From JAKSCF01 sp028279945 (GTDB taxonomy: Bacteria > Bacillota > Clostridia > Peptostreptococcales > JAAYPU01): a DNA stretch of 6,876 bases. The notes beneath the pieces are model-generated. The model had not been told where the DNA came from, made no database searches, and saw only the letters and a program-made list of their open reading frames with translations. The DNA lies in the NCBI GenBank assembly GCA_028279945.1, contig JANQMT010000048.1, forward strand, positions 1-6,876, given 5' to 3'. Below are positions 1-6,195 of the stretch, in pieces. Position 1 is the stretch's first letter; the number at the start of each line of letters is the position of its first letter. Both the position numbers and the translations under genes were made by a program.

Positions 1-48
1 TTGCCTGCGGTTAGACTTTTATAGTTCATATGCCATCAAATTTTCTCC

Positions 49-131
49 AAATGAATACATTAACGAATATTTATACGCCTGTATTCATTTTTCGATAGCC
101 TCAAACGCATCAATTGATGCGTTTCAGGCGT
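49..131. repeat. Cluster of perfect inverted repeats downstream of cfa
   Basis: Three inverted repeats crowd into about 80 bases. First, AAATGAATAC (49-58) has its exact reverse complement at 81-90. Second, 103-124 is a perfect 22-base palindrome (11-base arm AAACGCATCAA). It can extend to 98-129 through a 4-bp GCCT/AGGC stem after one C:C mismatch. Third, ACGCCTG (75-81) pairs with CAGGCGT (125-131). The third pairing starts inside the loop of the first, so the two together would have pseudoknot topology; the third also competes with the extended palindrome. On the plus strand the palindrome is followed by GTTTAG and six T (136-141), so it could terminate a plus-strand gene arriving from the left. 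On the minus strand, downstream of cfa, no U-tract follows. A protein-binding palindrome is also possible. The repeats are directly visible; the function is unknown. Confidence 0.6.
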
Positions 132-141
132 TTAGTTTTTT
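98..141 (+). terminator. Possible terminator for a plus-strand gene left of the window
   Basis: The hairpin 98-129 has a 4-bp stem, one C:C mismatch, then a 9-bp stem closed by an AATT loop. On the plus strand it is followed by a T-rich stretch ending in six consecutive T (136-141). That fits intrinsic termination of a gene converging on cfa from the left. No such gene can be shown: plus frame 1 has a stop at 22-24 after only seven codons of window sequence. The mismatch gives no strand information. The hairpin may also end cfa transcription inefficiently, but it lacks a U-tract in that direction. Confidence 0.35.
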
Positions 142-147
142 GGGAGT

Positions 148-1320
148 CTATATATACATATGTTCTCTTGTCAATGGCAGCCCATTATTAAGGCCTTTTG
201 TAAATACCATTTGATGTATATCCAGTCCGGTGCTTTTAAATGACGCTGAGCAGGAGTTTAAATATAATCTCCACATTCGTACAAATCTTTCATCGTATTT
301 TTTCCTGACTTCCTCTATTTTCTCTTCAAAGTTTTTAGCCCAATGGTCTAAAGTCCTAGCATAGTGCATCCGGAGACTTTCCACATCTATTAAATGAAAG
401 TCATAATCAGGTAAAAGCCATATTAATTCACGAATGGAAGGAATGTATCCGCCGGGGAATATATATTTTAGAATCCACTTGTTGCCCGGGCCTTCTATTT
501 GGCCCGTAATGCAGTGTAATACGGATATGCCTTTAGGCGTTAACAACTTCTTTACCGCTTCCATATATTTAGGCAAATTTGTTTTACCAACGTGCTCAAT
601 CATCCCAACACTCACAACTTTATTGAATTTTTCACTGCTGTCAGCAAGTTGGCGGTAATCAACCATTCTAACATCTACTTGACCGGTTAACCCAAGTTCG
701 TCAATCCTTTGTTTCGTTTTGCTATATTGTTCCTCGCTTAAGGTTATTCCCAATGCTTTTACACCATATTGCTGAGCAGCACGAATAATCAACCATCCCC
801 ACCCGCTGCCGATATCCAATAATGTCTCGCCTTTATGGAGTTGTAGCTTTTTAAGTATATGATCTATTTTCTGCTTCTGAGCCTGGCCTAAAGAATCCTC
901 TTCAGAACAAAAGTATGCACAGGAATAACTCATGGTATCGTCCAGCCAAAGCTGATAAAAATCATTTCCAAGGTCATAATGATGCTGAACATCATGATAT
1001 TGTTTCTTTAGGGATGTTGATTTATTGAGAATTTTTTGCAATCCTTTAAAATTTTTCTTCTTTAGAGCAGGAAATTGATAAATGGTTTGAATGACATTCT
1101 GAATATCTCCTTCAACCTCTATAGCACCATCCATATAAGCTTCTCCTAAAGCGAGGGATAGATCTTTCGATTTCTTTATATTTGAAATCTTATCATTAAA
1201 AATAATTTTAAATGCGGGGCTTTCTTTACCGTAATTCTCTGTAGACCCATCCCAGTAATCAATAGAAAAAGAGCTGTCTTCGGCACTTTGAAACAACTTA
1301 TGTAGGAACATCTTTTCCAT
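148..1320 (-). CDS. cfa: Cyclopropane-fatty-acyl-phospholipid synthase
   Basis: This SAM-dependent enzyme transfers a methylene group to the cis double bond of unsaturated acyl chains in membrane phospholipids. It acts at the inner face of the membrane and makes it less fluid and more resistant to stress. The 390-residue protein matches the usual family length. An N-terminal domain (about 1-105) precedes a Rossmann methyltransferase fold. HYDLGNDFY (114-122) and the SAM-binding loop LLDIGSGWG (167-175) are clear. The residues that bind the active-site bicarbonate in the E. coli enzyme appear conserved as Cys134 (YSCAYF), Glu242 (IEHVG), His269, Ile271 and Tyr320 (HYARTL). The ATG at 1320 is preceded by AAGGAGGT at 1334-1327 with a 6-base gap, so the start is secure. 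The gene is monocistronic, with its own promoter (1471-1499) and a terminator upstream of it. Other SAM-dependent mycolic-type methyltransferases share the fold, but the motifs fit Cfa best. Confidence 0.96.
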   Translation of the reverse strand: MEKMFLHKLFQSAEDSSFSIDYWDGSTENYGKESPAFKIIFNDKISNIKKSKDLSLALGEAYMDGAIEVEGDIQNVIQTIYQFPALKKKNFKGLQKILNKSTSLKKQYHDVQHHYDLGNDFYQLWLDDTMSYSCAYFCSEEDSLGQAQKQKIDHILKKLQLHKGETLLDIGSGWGWLIIRAAQQYGVKALGITLSEEQYSKTKQRIDELGLTGQVDVRMVDYRQLADSSEKFNKVVSVGMIEHVGKTNLPKYMEAVKKLLTPKGISVLHCITGQIEGPGNKWILKYIFPGGYIPSIRELIWLLPDYDFHLIDVESLRMHYARTLDHWAKNFEEKIEEVRKKYDERFVRMWRLYLNSCSASFKSTGLDIHQMVFTKGLNNGLPLTREHMYI

Positions 1321-1340
1321 ATCGCTACCTCCTTTATTTT

Positions 1341-1361
1341 TTATATGTAAAACGACACCAT
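1341..1361 (-). CDS. Possible six-codon leader ORF (MVSFYI) upstream of cfa
   Basis: In the cfa leader an ATG at 1361-1359 follows GGGGAGG (1376-1370) at an 8-base spacing, which is a near-ideal ribosome binding site. The frame reads Met-Val-Ser-Phe-Tyr-Ile and stops with TAA at 1343-1341, six bases before the cfa Shine-Dalgarno begins at 1334. Such an arrangement could couple or pause translation ahead of cfa. The peptide has no run of one amino acid, as classical attenuators have, and I see no terminator/antiterminator pair behind it. It may be a chance SD plus ATG. There is no evidence beyond the spacing. Confidence 0.3.
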   Translation of the reverse strand: MVSFYI

Positions 1362-1470
1362 GATCTACGCCTCCCCAAAATCATTATCTTCTATTATCTT
1401 GGAGAACTTATCAATAGTATCATTACATGTATTTTCTTATATTTATGTCATATTAATTATATTATTTACC

Positions 1471-1499
1471 ATTTTATAGCAGTACCAAAATGCTGTCAA
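1471..1499 (-). promoter_or_regulatory. Sigma-A-type promoter of cfa
   Basis: Reading the minus strand, a perfect -35 box TTGACA lies at 1499-1494. After 17 bases comes TAAAAT (1476-1471), one mismatch from the consensus -10. An overlapping alternative is TATAAA (1478-1473), preceded by TGC like an extended -10, but its spacer is only 15 bases. Transcription would begin near 1464, giving a leader of about 140 bases before cfa, unusually long for a simple gene. The promoter lies just after the terminator of the upstream gene, so cfa is probably its own unit. CTGT and ACAG flank the TG inside the -35 (1493-1502), a small dyad too short to call an operator. Confidence 0.72.
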
Positions 1500-1516
1500 C
1501 AGGACAAAACATATTT

Positions 1517-1562
1517 AAAAAACCACCCAACAACCTTATGGTCATTGAGGTGGTTTTTTTTT
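1517..1562 (-). terminator. Intrinsic terminator after the GGDEF-EAL gene
   Basis: On the minus strand AAAAAACCACC (1559-1549) pairs with GGTGGTTTTTT (1527-1517). Inside, CAATGACC (1547-1540) pairs with GGTTGTTG (1535-1528), closing on an ATAA tetraloop with a single bulged base at 1548. This gives about 19 bp of stem ending in six U. Two inner pairs are G:U wobbles in the minus-strand RNA and would be A:C mismatches in plus-strand RNA, so the hairpin was selected in the minus direction. It starts about 55 bases after the stop at 1617. The outer A/T arms could also allow weak plus-direction termination. Confidence 0.88.
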
Positions 1563-1616
1563 ACCTATCAATAATTGAAATTGATCACACAAAACATATA
1601 AAAGGTATTTTAATCG

Positions 1617-3323
1617 CTAACATACACTTTCATTAAATACTTTATAACTTAAATTTCTACTTAACATATCTTCAATTTCTTGAATGGGTACAGGCTTGCT
1701 AAATAGAAATCCTTGAAATTCTTCACAACCGATTTCTTTTAAATAATTTAACTGCTCCTTAGTTTCTACGCCTTCAGATATAACTTTTATATCTAAAGCC
1801 TTCGCCATGGTAATGGTAGCTTCAATTAAAGACTCATCTCTTTTGTCTTTATTAATGCCATTTACAAATAATTGATCAATTTTTAATGTATCGATTGGGA
1901 ATATTTTTAGATAGCTCAAAGACGAATAACCTGTTCCGAAATCATCAAGAGATATTTCTATCTTCTTTTCTCTTAATCGATTTAAAATATTATGAACATA
2001 ACCAGTATCTTTCATAGCCGCTGTTTCAGTTATTTCTACGCTTAAATAAGAGGCATCCACCCCTGTATGGTTTAATATGGTTTCTAATTTAGTAATAAAT
2101 TCAATATTGTTAAAAAAAGTTGGAGAAATATTGACTGCAATATTAATGGGACTAAACCCATTATTGATCCAGTTTTTGATTTGTAAACAAACGACTTCAA
2201 ACACGAATTCATCTATTTTATTAATGAGACCCGCTTCTTCTGCAATGGATATAAAATATTCCGGGTAAACTAACCCTAAGTCCGGATGATCCCATCTTAC
2301 CAGCGCTTCTAAGCCTGTAATTTCTCCGGTTTTAATATTAATCTTAGGTTGATAATGTATAACAAATTCTTTTCTTTTCAGTGCTTCTCTCAAATTTTCT
2401 ACAATCTCAAGATTTTCCTCCGCTTTTTTATTCATTTCATCTGTATAAAATCTATAATTATTGCGCCCTTTTTCTTTTGACATATTCATGGCTATGTCTG
2501 CATTTTTAAACAAGGTTTCTACATCTTGACCGTTTTCAGGAAAAATGGAAATTCCAATGCTGCAAGTGTTATGTATTTGTTTTTCTCTTAATATGAAAGG
2601 CTCTCTGAAAAGGTCTAAAATTCTTTTAGCAACCGTCTCTATTTCTTCTAATGCTGTTACATCGTTCAAAACAACTATAAATTCATCCCCACCTAGACGT
2701 CCTATGGCATTTTCTTTTATGACAACGCTATTTAGTCTGATTGCTGCTTTCTTTAGAAGGTGATCACCGATACTATGTCCTAAAGTGTCATTGACTAATT
2801 TGAATTTATCCAAATCAATGAATAAGATACCCACTTTGTTACTATTTTTAGATGCTGTCTTAATATCTGATGTCAGCTGCTGTTTAATAAACCTTCTATT
2901 AGGTAAATTGGTTAGCCGATCTTTAAGTGCTATATGCCGCAATTCATCCAAAAGTTTTTCATTCTTATTAATAACTCTGTAAAAACCAAAAGTAATTAAA
3001 ATAATTCCCAATACTAAAAAAAGCTCTTGGAAAATTAAATCTATCAAATCCGAAAATTCAATCGTTTTAATTTCATCAAGAGTGTCCGTAAATAATGAAA
3101 TGGTAAATAACCCCCAACCGATGGTTAAATATCTGATTTTGAATTTAAAAGATATCATAAAACAAAAAATAGCAAATATAGTACATATTCCTTCTAAAAG
3201 AAAATCACCCTTATCTACTTCTAATTGACTGTTTCTAAGTATCATACATAAGAATAAAAATAATATTATCAAAAAACTAGCTATTATTACAACCCCTGAT
3301 GTTTTTACATTTTTTTTATGCAT
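1617..3323 (-). CDS. Membrane-bound GGDEF-EAL cyclic di-GMP cyclase/phosphodiesterase
   Basis: This protein probably controls the second messenger cyclic di-GMP. GGDEF domains build it from two GTP and EAL domains cleave it to pGpG. With the start at 3323 (568 residues), four hydrophobic segments (about 9-29, 41-59, 65-82, 93-118) anchor it in the membrane and there is no PAS or other recognisable sensor. A short charged linker leads to DRLTNLPNRR (135-144), then GGDEF at 211-215. The EAL domain follows: EAL at 339-341, Asn398, Glu430, the DDFGTGYSSL loop from 460, Lys481, Glu517 and QGFLFSKP from 537. All are intact, so both activities are possible. The I-site RxxD expected five residues before GGDEF is replaced by IKEN. 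An in-frame ATG at 3371 would add 16 residues but has no ribosome binding site; the start at 3323 has AGAAGGA. Upstream elements and a downstream terminator make it monocistronic. The input signal is unknown. Confidence 0.93.
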   Translation of the reverse strand: MHKKNVKTSGVVIIASFLIILFLFLCMILRNSQLEVDKGDFLLEGICTIFAIFCFMISFKFKIRYLTIGWGLFTISLFTDTLDEIKTIEFSDLIDLIFQELFLVLGIILITFGFYRVINKNEKLLDELRHIALKDRLTNLPNRRFIKQQLTSDIKTASKNSNKVGILFIDLDKFKLVNDTLGHSIGDHLLKKAAIRLNSVVIKENAIGRLGGDEFIVVLNDVTALEEIETVAKRILDLFREPFILREKQIHNTCSIGISIFPENGQDVETLFKNADIAMNMSKEKGRNNYRFYTDEMNKKAEENLEIVENLREALKRKEFVIHYQPKINIKTGEITGLEALVRWDHPDLGLVYPEYFISIAEEAGLINKIDEFVFEVVCLQIKNWINNGFSPINIAVNISPTFFNNIEFITKLETILNHTGVDASYLSVEITETAAMKDTGYVHNILNRLREKKIEISLDDFGTGYSSLSYLKIFPIDTLKIDQLFVNGINKDKRDESLIEATITMAKALDIKVISEGVETKEQLNYLKEIGCEEFQGFLFSKPVPIQEIEDMLSRNLSYKVFNESVC

Positions 3324-3334
3324 AATATCCTTCT
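3324..3334 (-). promoter_or_regulatory. Ribosome binding site that decides the GGDEF-EAL start
   Basis: AGAAGGA (3334-3328) lies 4 bases before the ATG at 3323-3321. The spacing is short, but this is the only Shine-Dalgarno-like sequence near any candidate start. The tandem ATG ATG at 3371 and 3368 is preceded by TTTTGGTAAAAT, with no purine-rich element. Starting at 3323 also puts the first membrane segment close to the N-terminus. Confidence 0.55.
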
Positions 3335-3393
3335 CTCTTATTATGTAAAACCTGACTAAATTCTTCATCATATTTTACCAAAATTATGTATAT

Positions 3394-3443
3394 ATTCTAT
3401 CATATTTTGAATTGTTTTACCAAATAAACAGTTTAAGTGTCAA
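3394..3443 (-). promoter_or_regulatory. Candidate promoter(s) of the GGDEF-EAL gene
   Basis: A perfect TTGACA lies at 3443-3438 on the minus strand, but its partner TAAAAC (3419-3414, 18-base spacer) is poor. A second option is TTGGTA (3423-3418), an 18-base spacer and TAGAAT (3399-3394), a better -10 with a weaker -35. Either would give a leader of roughly 60 to 90 bases before the start at 3323. I cannot choose between them. No cyclic di-GMP riboswitch fold is evident in this short leader. Confidence 0.4.
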
Positions 3444-3464
3444 TTTTTACTAATTGTTAGGCAA

Positions 3465-3535
3465 AAAAACAACCTTCAAAATACTTTTATAGCGTAATTG
3501 TAAGCTTAACGATTATAAATTTAAAAGTTGTTTTT
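3465..3535 (-). repeat. Long-looped A/T-rich inverted repeat behind the DUF2148 terminator
   Basis: AAGTTGTTTTT (3525-3535) is complementary to AAAAACAAC-C-TT (3465-3476), with one bulged base. The intervening loop of about 48 bases holds a smaller imperfect dyad centred on TAAGCTTA (3501-3508). On the minus strand the second arm runs into seven T, so it may be a back-up terminator behind the main one at 3539-3581. It also lies directly upstream of the GGDEF-EAL promoter region. The pairing is mostly A:T and may be incidental. Confidence 0.35.
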
Positions 3536-3538
3536 ATC

Positions 3539-3581
3539 AAAAAAAAAAGAGCTGCCAGCATTGGTTAAGTGACAGCTTTTC
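3539..3581 (-). terminator. Intrinsic terminator after the DUF2148 gene
   Basis: On the minus strand AGCTGTCA (3577-3570) pairs with TGGCAGCT (3557-3550) around a 12-base loop. One base and then ten T follow (3548-3539). One pair is a G:U wobble in minus-strand RNA and a C:A mismatch in plus-strand RNA, which fixes the direction. The stem begins about 20 bases after the stop codon of the DUF2148 gene (3596). Confidence 0.85.
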
Positions 3582-3595
3582 GTGGACCATATCAT

Positions 3596-4123
3596 TTATC
3601 TATCAAAAAATGGACTCTTACCGGAAATAGAAAGAGGTATTCCATAAGCAATTTTTATATCTTCACTGAAATATTTTAGACTGAGTGCTGCCTTGCCTGC
3701 TGAAAACATCACTCTGTTATCGCATCTATGATCTGCTGCCACTGCAACCGCAGAACCAATTGCGATACCCAGATCTCCGGTATTAAAGGCACATATGCCA
3801 TTATTTTTTCTGTTCTCTTCGCAATCTTTATAACCGCAGAATCCACAGTTTGGACATCCTACGGGGCTTATTTTCGTTCCAACAAGCAATACGACTATTG
3901 AATGATCTATGCAATAACCATCTCTTTCAAAAAAATTAACACCTTCTTGCTTAGCAATTTTTTTCATTTCATCTGATAATAGATCCTTCTCTTCACCTGT
4001 TACAACAAGGATTTCAAGATTATCAGTCCCTTTTCCTTTTGGGGCTGTACGTGCTGCTGCAGCCATAAGCTCTGCTACAGTAATGGCAGCCTTTTCTTCG
4101 ATATCAAACTTGTCTCTAATCAT
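3596..4123 (-). CDS. DUF2148 ferredoxin-domain protein (COG4739-like)
   Basis: I recognise this 175-residue protein as the DUF2148 family, small soluble proteins of anaerobes and archaea annotated only as containing a ferredoxin domain. No reaction is established. A helical N-terminus (about 8-27, rich in Ala, with TAPKGKG after it) leads to an alpha/beta segment (36-82). The cysteine cluster C90-x2-C93-x2-C96-x4-C101 follows and could hold a [4Fe-4S] centre; Cys71, Cys111 and Cys134 are further candidates. A glycine/alanine-rich stretch (116-130) is the family signature as I recall it. There is no signal peptide or membrane segment, so it is cytosolic. The start is supported by AGGAGG (4137-4131 region) 8 bases upstream. 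It lies 112 bases after the amidohydrolase stop; I see no terminator in the gap and no convincing promoter, so read-through from that operon is possible. An electron-transfer or Fe-S scaffold role is only inference. Confidence 0.88.
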   Translation of the reverse strand: MIRDKFDIEEKAAITVAELMAAAARTAPKGKGTDNLEILVVTGEEKDLLSDEMKKIAKQEGVNFFERDGYCIDHSIVVLLVGTKISPVGCPNCGFCGYKDCEENRKNNGICAFNTGDLGIAIGSAVAVAADHRCDNRVMFSAGKAALSLKYFSEDIKIAYGIPLSISGKSPFFDR

Positions 4124-4235
4124 TATTTTTTCCTCCTAATTAAAAATACTACTAATAATTTTAATAATGCCATATATTGTTTTTTTATGCAAAGGTTATG
4201 GAAAATACTTTATGGAAATCAGCTTCTTTCTATCC

Positions 4236-5876
4236 TTAAAGCAGCTCTTTTTCATTTTTATAAGCTAATTTGCCTCCTACAAATGTCATCTCTATACTTA
4301 TATCTTTAATCTCTAAAGGATCAATATCATAGATGTCATGGGACATAACAAAGCAATCTGCTAACCGCCCTTCTTCAATTGTGCCTTTAATGTTCTCTTC
4401 GTAAGATGCATATGCGCCGCCAATAGTAAAAATAGCTAAAGCTTCATCAACTGATAACTTCTGGTCCGGCAGCCATCCACCCTCAGGGTATCCATTGATA
4501 TCCCGCCTATTAATTACTGTATATAGATTATAAACGCCTTGATAAAATTCACAATATGGAAAATCAGACCCGCCGGCCACATGTACCCCTTCATCAAGCA
4601 TTCTTTTAAAGTTATAGGTATATTTTGCTCTTTCCTTGCCTATTCGATCTTCGACGATATGAAGGTCATAGTTTAAAAATACAGGCTGAACATGTGCTAT
4701 AACACCAAGCCGGCTAAACTTTCTTATTATTTCAAGGTCTGTAATTTGGCAGTGAATAATGGAATGTCTCATATCTTCTTTTGGCATTGCCTTTTGTACT
4801 TTTTCAATACTCTCTAACACCCGATACATCGCTGCATCTCCAATACTGTGGACAGCTATCGTCATATTTTCCTTATGTGCCGTATGAACCCATTCGTCCA
4901 TTTCCTCCTGAGTAAGACATGGAATGCCGATTGTAGTTGGATCATCGGCATAGGGTTCTGTCATAAACGCAGTCCTGCCTCCTAATGAACCGTCCCCTAC
5001 AATTTTTAGAGGTCCAATTTTGAAGTAATCATCACCAACCCCTGTCCTATAACCTTTTGATAGAAAGCCTCTATATTCGTCAATCGTACTAAATCTACAT
5101 TGTTGATAAATTCTGGTTTTTAATTTACCCTCTGATGCAAGCTCTTTATAGCTTTTAATAATATCTTCATAATCCATTCCCGGTAATGTCATTAAATCGT
5201 CGGTCTGAACCGAAGTTATACCTTCAGCGGCATATGCTTCTGTTGCACATATGAGCATCTTTTTTAAATCCTCTGTTTTTGGAGCCGGGATATTATCATA
5301 GATTAATTCCAGAGCATTTTCGCAAAATATACCTGTTGGTTCACCGTTTTCATCTAATTCAAAATAGCCACCTTCAACTTGCTCACTGTCTTTGGTAACA
5401 CCCATGATTTCCAGTGCTTTACTATTAACCACCGCAACGTGTCCACAAACTCTGGTCAAATAGATCGGTCTTTCTGTGGAAATTTTATCCAGATCATATC
5501 GATTGGGAAATCTTTTTTCTCTGAAAATATCTTGATTCCATCCTCTTCCTTTAAGCCAATCATTTTCTCTTATTACTTTATCTTGAAAGAACGCTTTTGT
5601 TCTTTGGATCATTTCATCGATGCTCTTTGATCCATTCAAATCAGCCTTTGATAAACTGTAGCCAAAATCGAGAAAATGTACGTGACTATCATTAAAACCC
5701 GGCACCAGCACTTTACCCTTAATATCAATGATTTCGGTCAATTCTGTTTTAAGCTTTAGTACTTCTTCACTGGATCCAACTTTTTCAAATTTACCATCTT
5801 TAATGGCAACCGCTTCAGCTTTGGGATGTTTTGGATTCATGGTTATTATTTTTCCGTTCATTATAATTAAATCCAT
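4236..5876 (-). CDS. Amidohydrolase family 3 protein (YtcJ-like)
   Basis: A complete 546-residue member of the Amidohydrolase_3 family (metal-dependent TIM-barrel hydrolases; YtcJ and N-substituted formamide deformylase are relatives). A small beta domain built from both ends (about 1-55 and 495-540, with GRLADCFV and FVGGKLAYK) encloses the barrel. Metal and catalytic residues are in the expected places: His65 and His67 (DSHVH), Lys291 in the KIVGDGSLGGRTA block, His343 (AVHSIGD), His375 (IIHCQ) and Asp438 (AGGSDFP). There is no signal peptide, so it is cytosolic. The ATG at 5876 has AAGGAGG (5891-5885) at an 8-base spacing. It lies 27 bases after the peptidase relic and 319 bases after the symporter stop, on the same strand, so co-transcription is likely. 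The context suggests an imported amide, N-acyl or N-formyl compound as substrate; the exact substrate cannot be read from the sequence. Confidence 0.93.
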   Translation of the reverse strand: MDLIIMNGKIITMNPKHPKAEAVAIKDGKFEKVGSSEEVLKLKTELTEIIDIKGKVLVPGFNDSHVHFLDFGYSLSKADLNGSKSIDEMIQRTKAFFQDKVIRENDWLKGRGWNQDIFREKRFPNRYDLDKISTERPIYLTRVCGHVAVVNSKALEIMGVTKDSEQVEGGYFELDENGEPTGIFCENALELIYDNIPAPKTEDLKKMLICATEAYAAEGITSVQTDDLMTLPGMDYEDIIKSYKELASEGKLKTRIYQQCRFSTIDEYRGFLSKGYRTGVGDDYFKIGPLKIVGDGSLGGRTAFMTEPYADDPTTIGIPCLTQEEMDEWVHTAHKENMTIAVHSIGDAAMYRVLESIEKVQKAMPKEDMRHSIIHCQITDLEIIRKFSRLGVIAHVQPVFLNYDLHIVEDRIGKERAKYTYNFKRMLDEGVHVAGGSDFPYCEFYQGVYNLYTVINRRDINGYPEGGWLPDQKLSVDEALAIFTIGGAYASYEENIKGTIEEGRLADCFVMSHDIYDIDPLEIKDISIEMTFVGGKLAYKNEKELL

Positions 5877-5903
5877 TTAATCGTCCTCCTTATCATTAAA
5901 ACA

Positions 5904-6188
5904 TTACTTTAAAAGTTCTAAAACTGCATATTTAAATATATCAGGTATCATTTCAAATGATGATTTGATATGAATTCTCTCAGTAAATTTATGAGGATCT
6001 TTTGAAACCGGTCCAATATTAACAACCGGAAGACTTAACTTTTTAATATCTTCAAAAGGTATTGAGTATCCGTTCCCATATTCTCTGCTTGACGCTTTAA
6101 ATTGCTCCAAAACATTATTAAATGCCGTATGGGCGATCTCTTTCAATAGGTGCATCATATCTTTGGGTGTTTTATTGACTGTATACAA
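5904..6188 (-). pseudogene. Relic of a RocB-like M20 family metallopeptidase
   Basis: This 94-codon frame looks like two pieces of a RocB-type M20 peptidase joined together (whole proteins run to about 540 residues). Residues 1-31 (VNKTPKDMMHLLKEIAHTAF) resemble the end of the dimerisation/lid domain. Residues 36-94 (GYSIPFEDIKKL, then VVNIGPVSKDPHKFTER) are the C-terminal end, including the last metal-ligand histidine (His66) and its TER partner. The N-terminal catalytic domain with the other metal ligands is gone. The stretch normally between the two pieces, which carries the APPYYPH-like and SDLSYF-like segments, also appears to be missing, so two deletions are likely. The frame starts at TTG, 7 bases after the symporter stop, with no ribosome binding site; a stop at 6203-6201 bounds it upstream. 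An inner ATG (codon 11) also lacks one. It could still be translated by coupling, but it cannot be an active peptidase. The assignment rests on remembered family motifs. Confidence 0.72.
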
Positions 6189-6195
6189 AGTATTT

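Noticed and set aside
19..60. Minus-strand mini-ORFs (14 codons from ATG at 60, or 5 codons from ATG at 36 with GGAG upstream)
   Set aside because: They are very short and have no conserved features. The longer one has no ribosome binding site, and the GGAG before the shorter one could easily be chance.
2..214. Plus-strand frame 2 open from the window edge to a stop at 212-214
   Set aside because: It runs through the inverted-repeat cluster and into the 3' end of cfa antisense, and its translation shows no recognisable domain. It is probably chance openness.
434..658. Plus-strand open frame of 74 codons inside cfa
   Set aside because: It lies wholly within the well-supported cfa gene on the other strand, has no family-like motifs, and is a shadow frame.
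2077..2982. Three short plus-strand open frames inside the GGDEF-EAL gene
   Set aside because: They are antisense to intact catalytic motifs, have no ribosome binding sites worth noting and show no recognisable domains.
3324..3371. Upstream start (tandem ATG at 3371/3368) for the GGDEF-EAL protein
   Set aside because: No Shine-Dalgarno sequence precedes it, whereas AGAAGGA precedes the ATG at 3323. The extra 16 residues are not needed for any domain. It cannot be excluded completely because the spacing at 3323 is short.
4138..4200. Possible promoter for the DUF2148 gene (TTGCAT, 17 bases, CATTAT)
   Set aside because: Both boxes are poor matches to consensus, and such pairs are common in AT-rich DNA.
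4196..4218. Nine-base direct repeat TTATGGAAA twice in the gap between the amidohydrolase and DUF2148 genes
   Set aside because: It is short and AT-rich with only two copies, and is not positioned against any clear promoter. Chance is a sufficient explanation.
5379..5630. Plus-strand open frame of 83 codons inside the amidohydrolase gene
   Set aside because: It is antisense to a complete, conserved enzyme and has no independent support.
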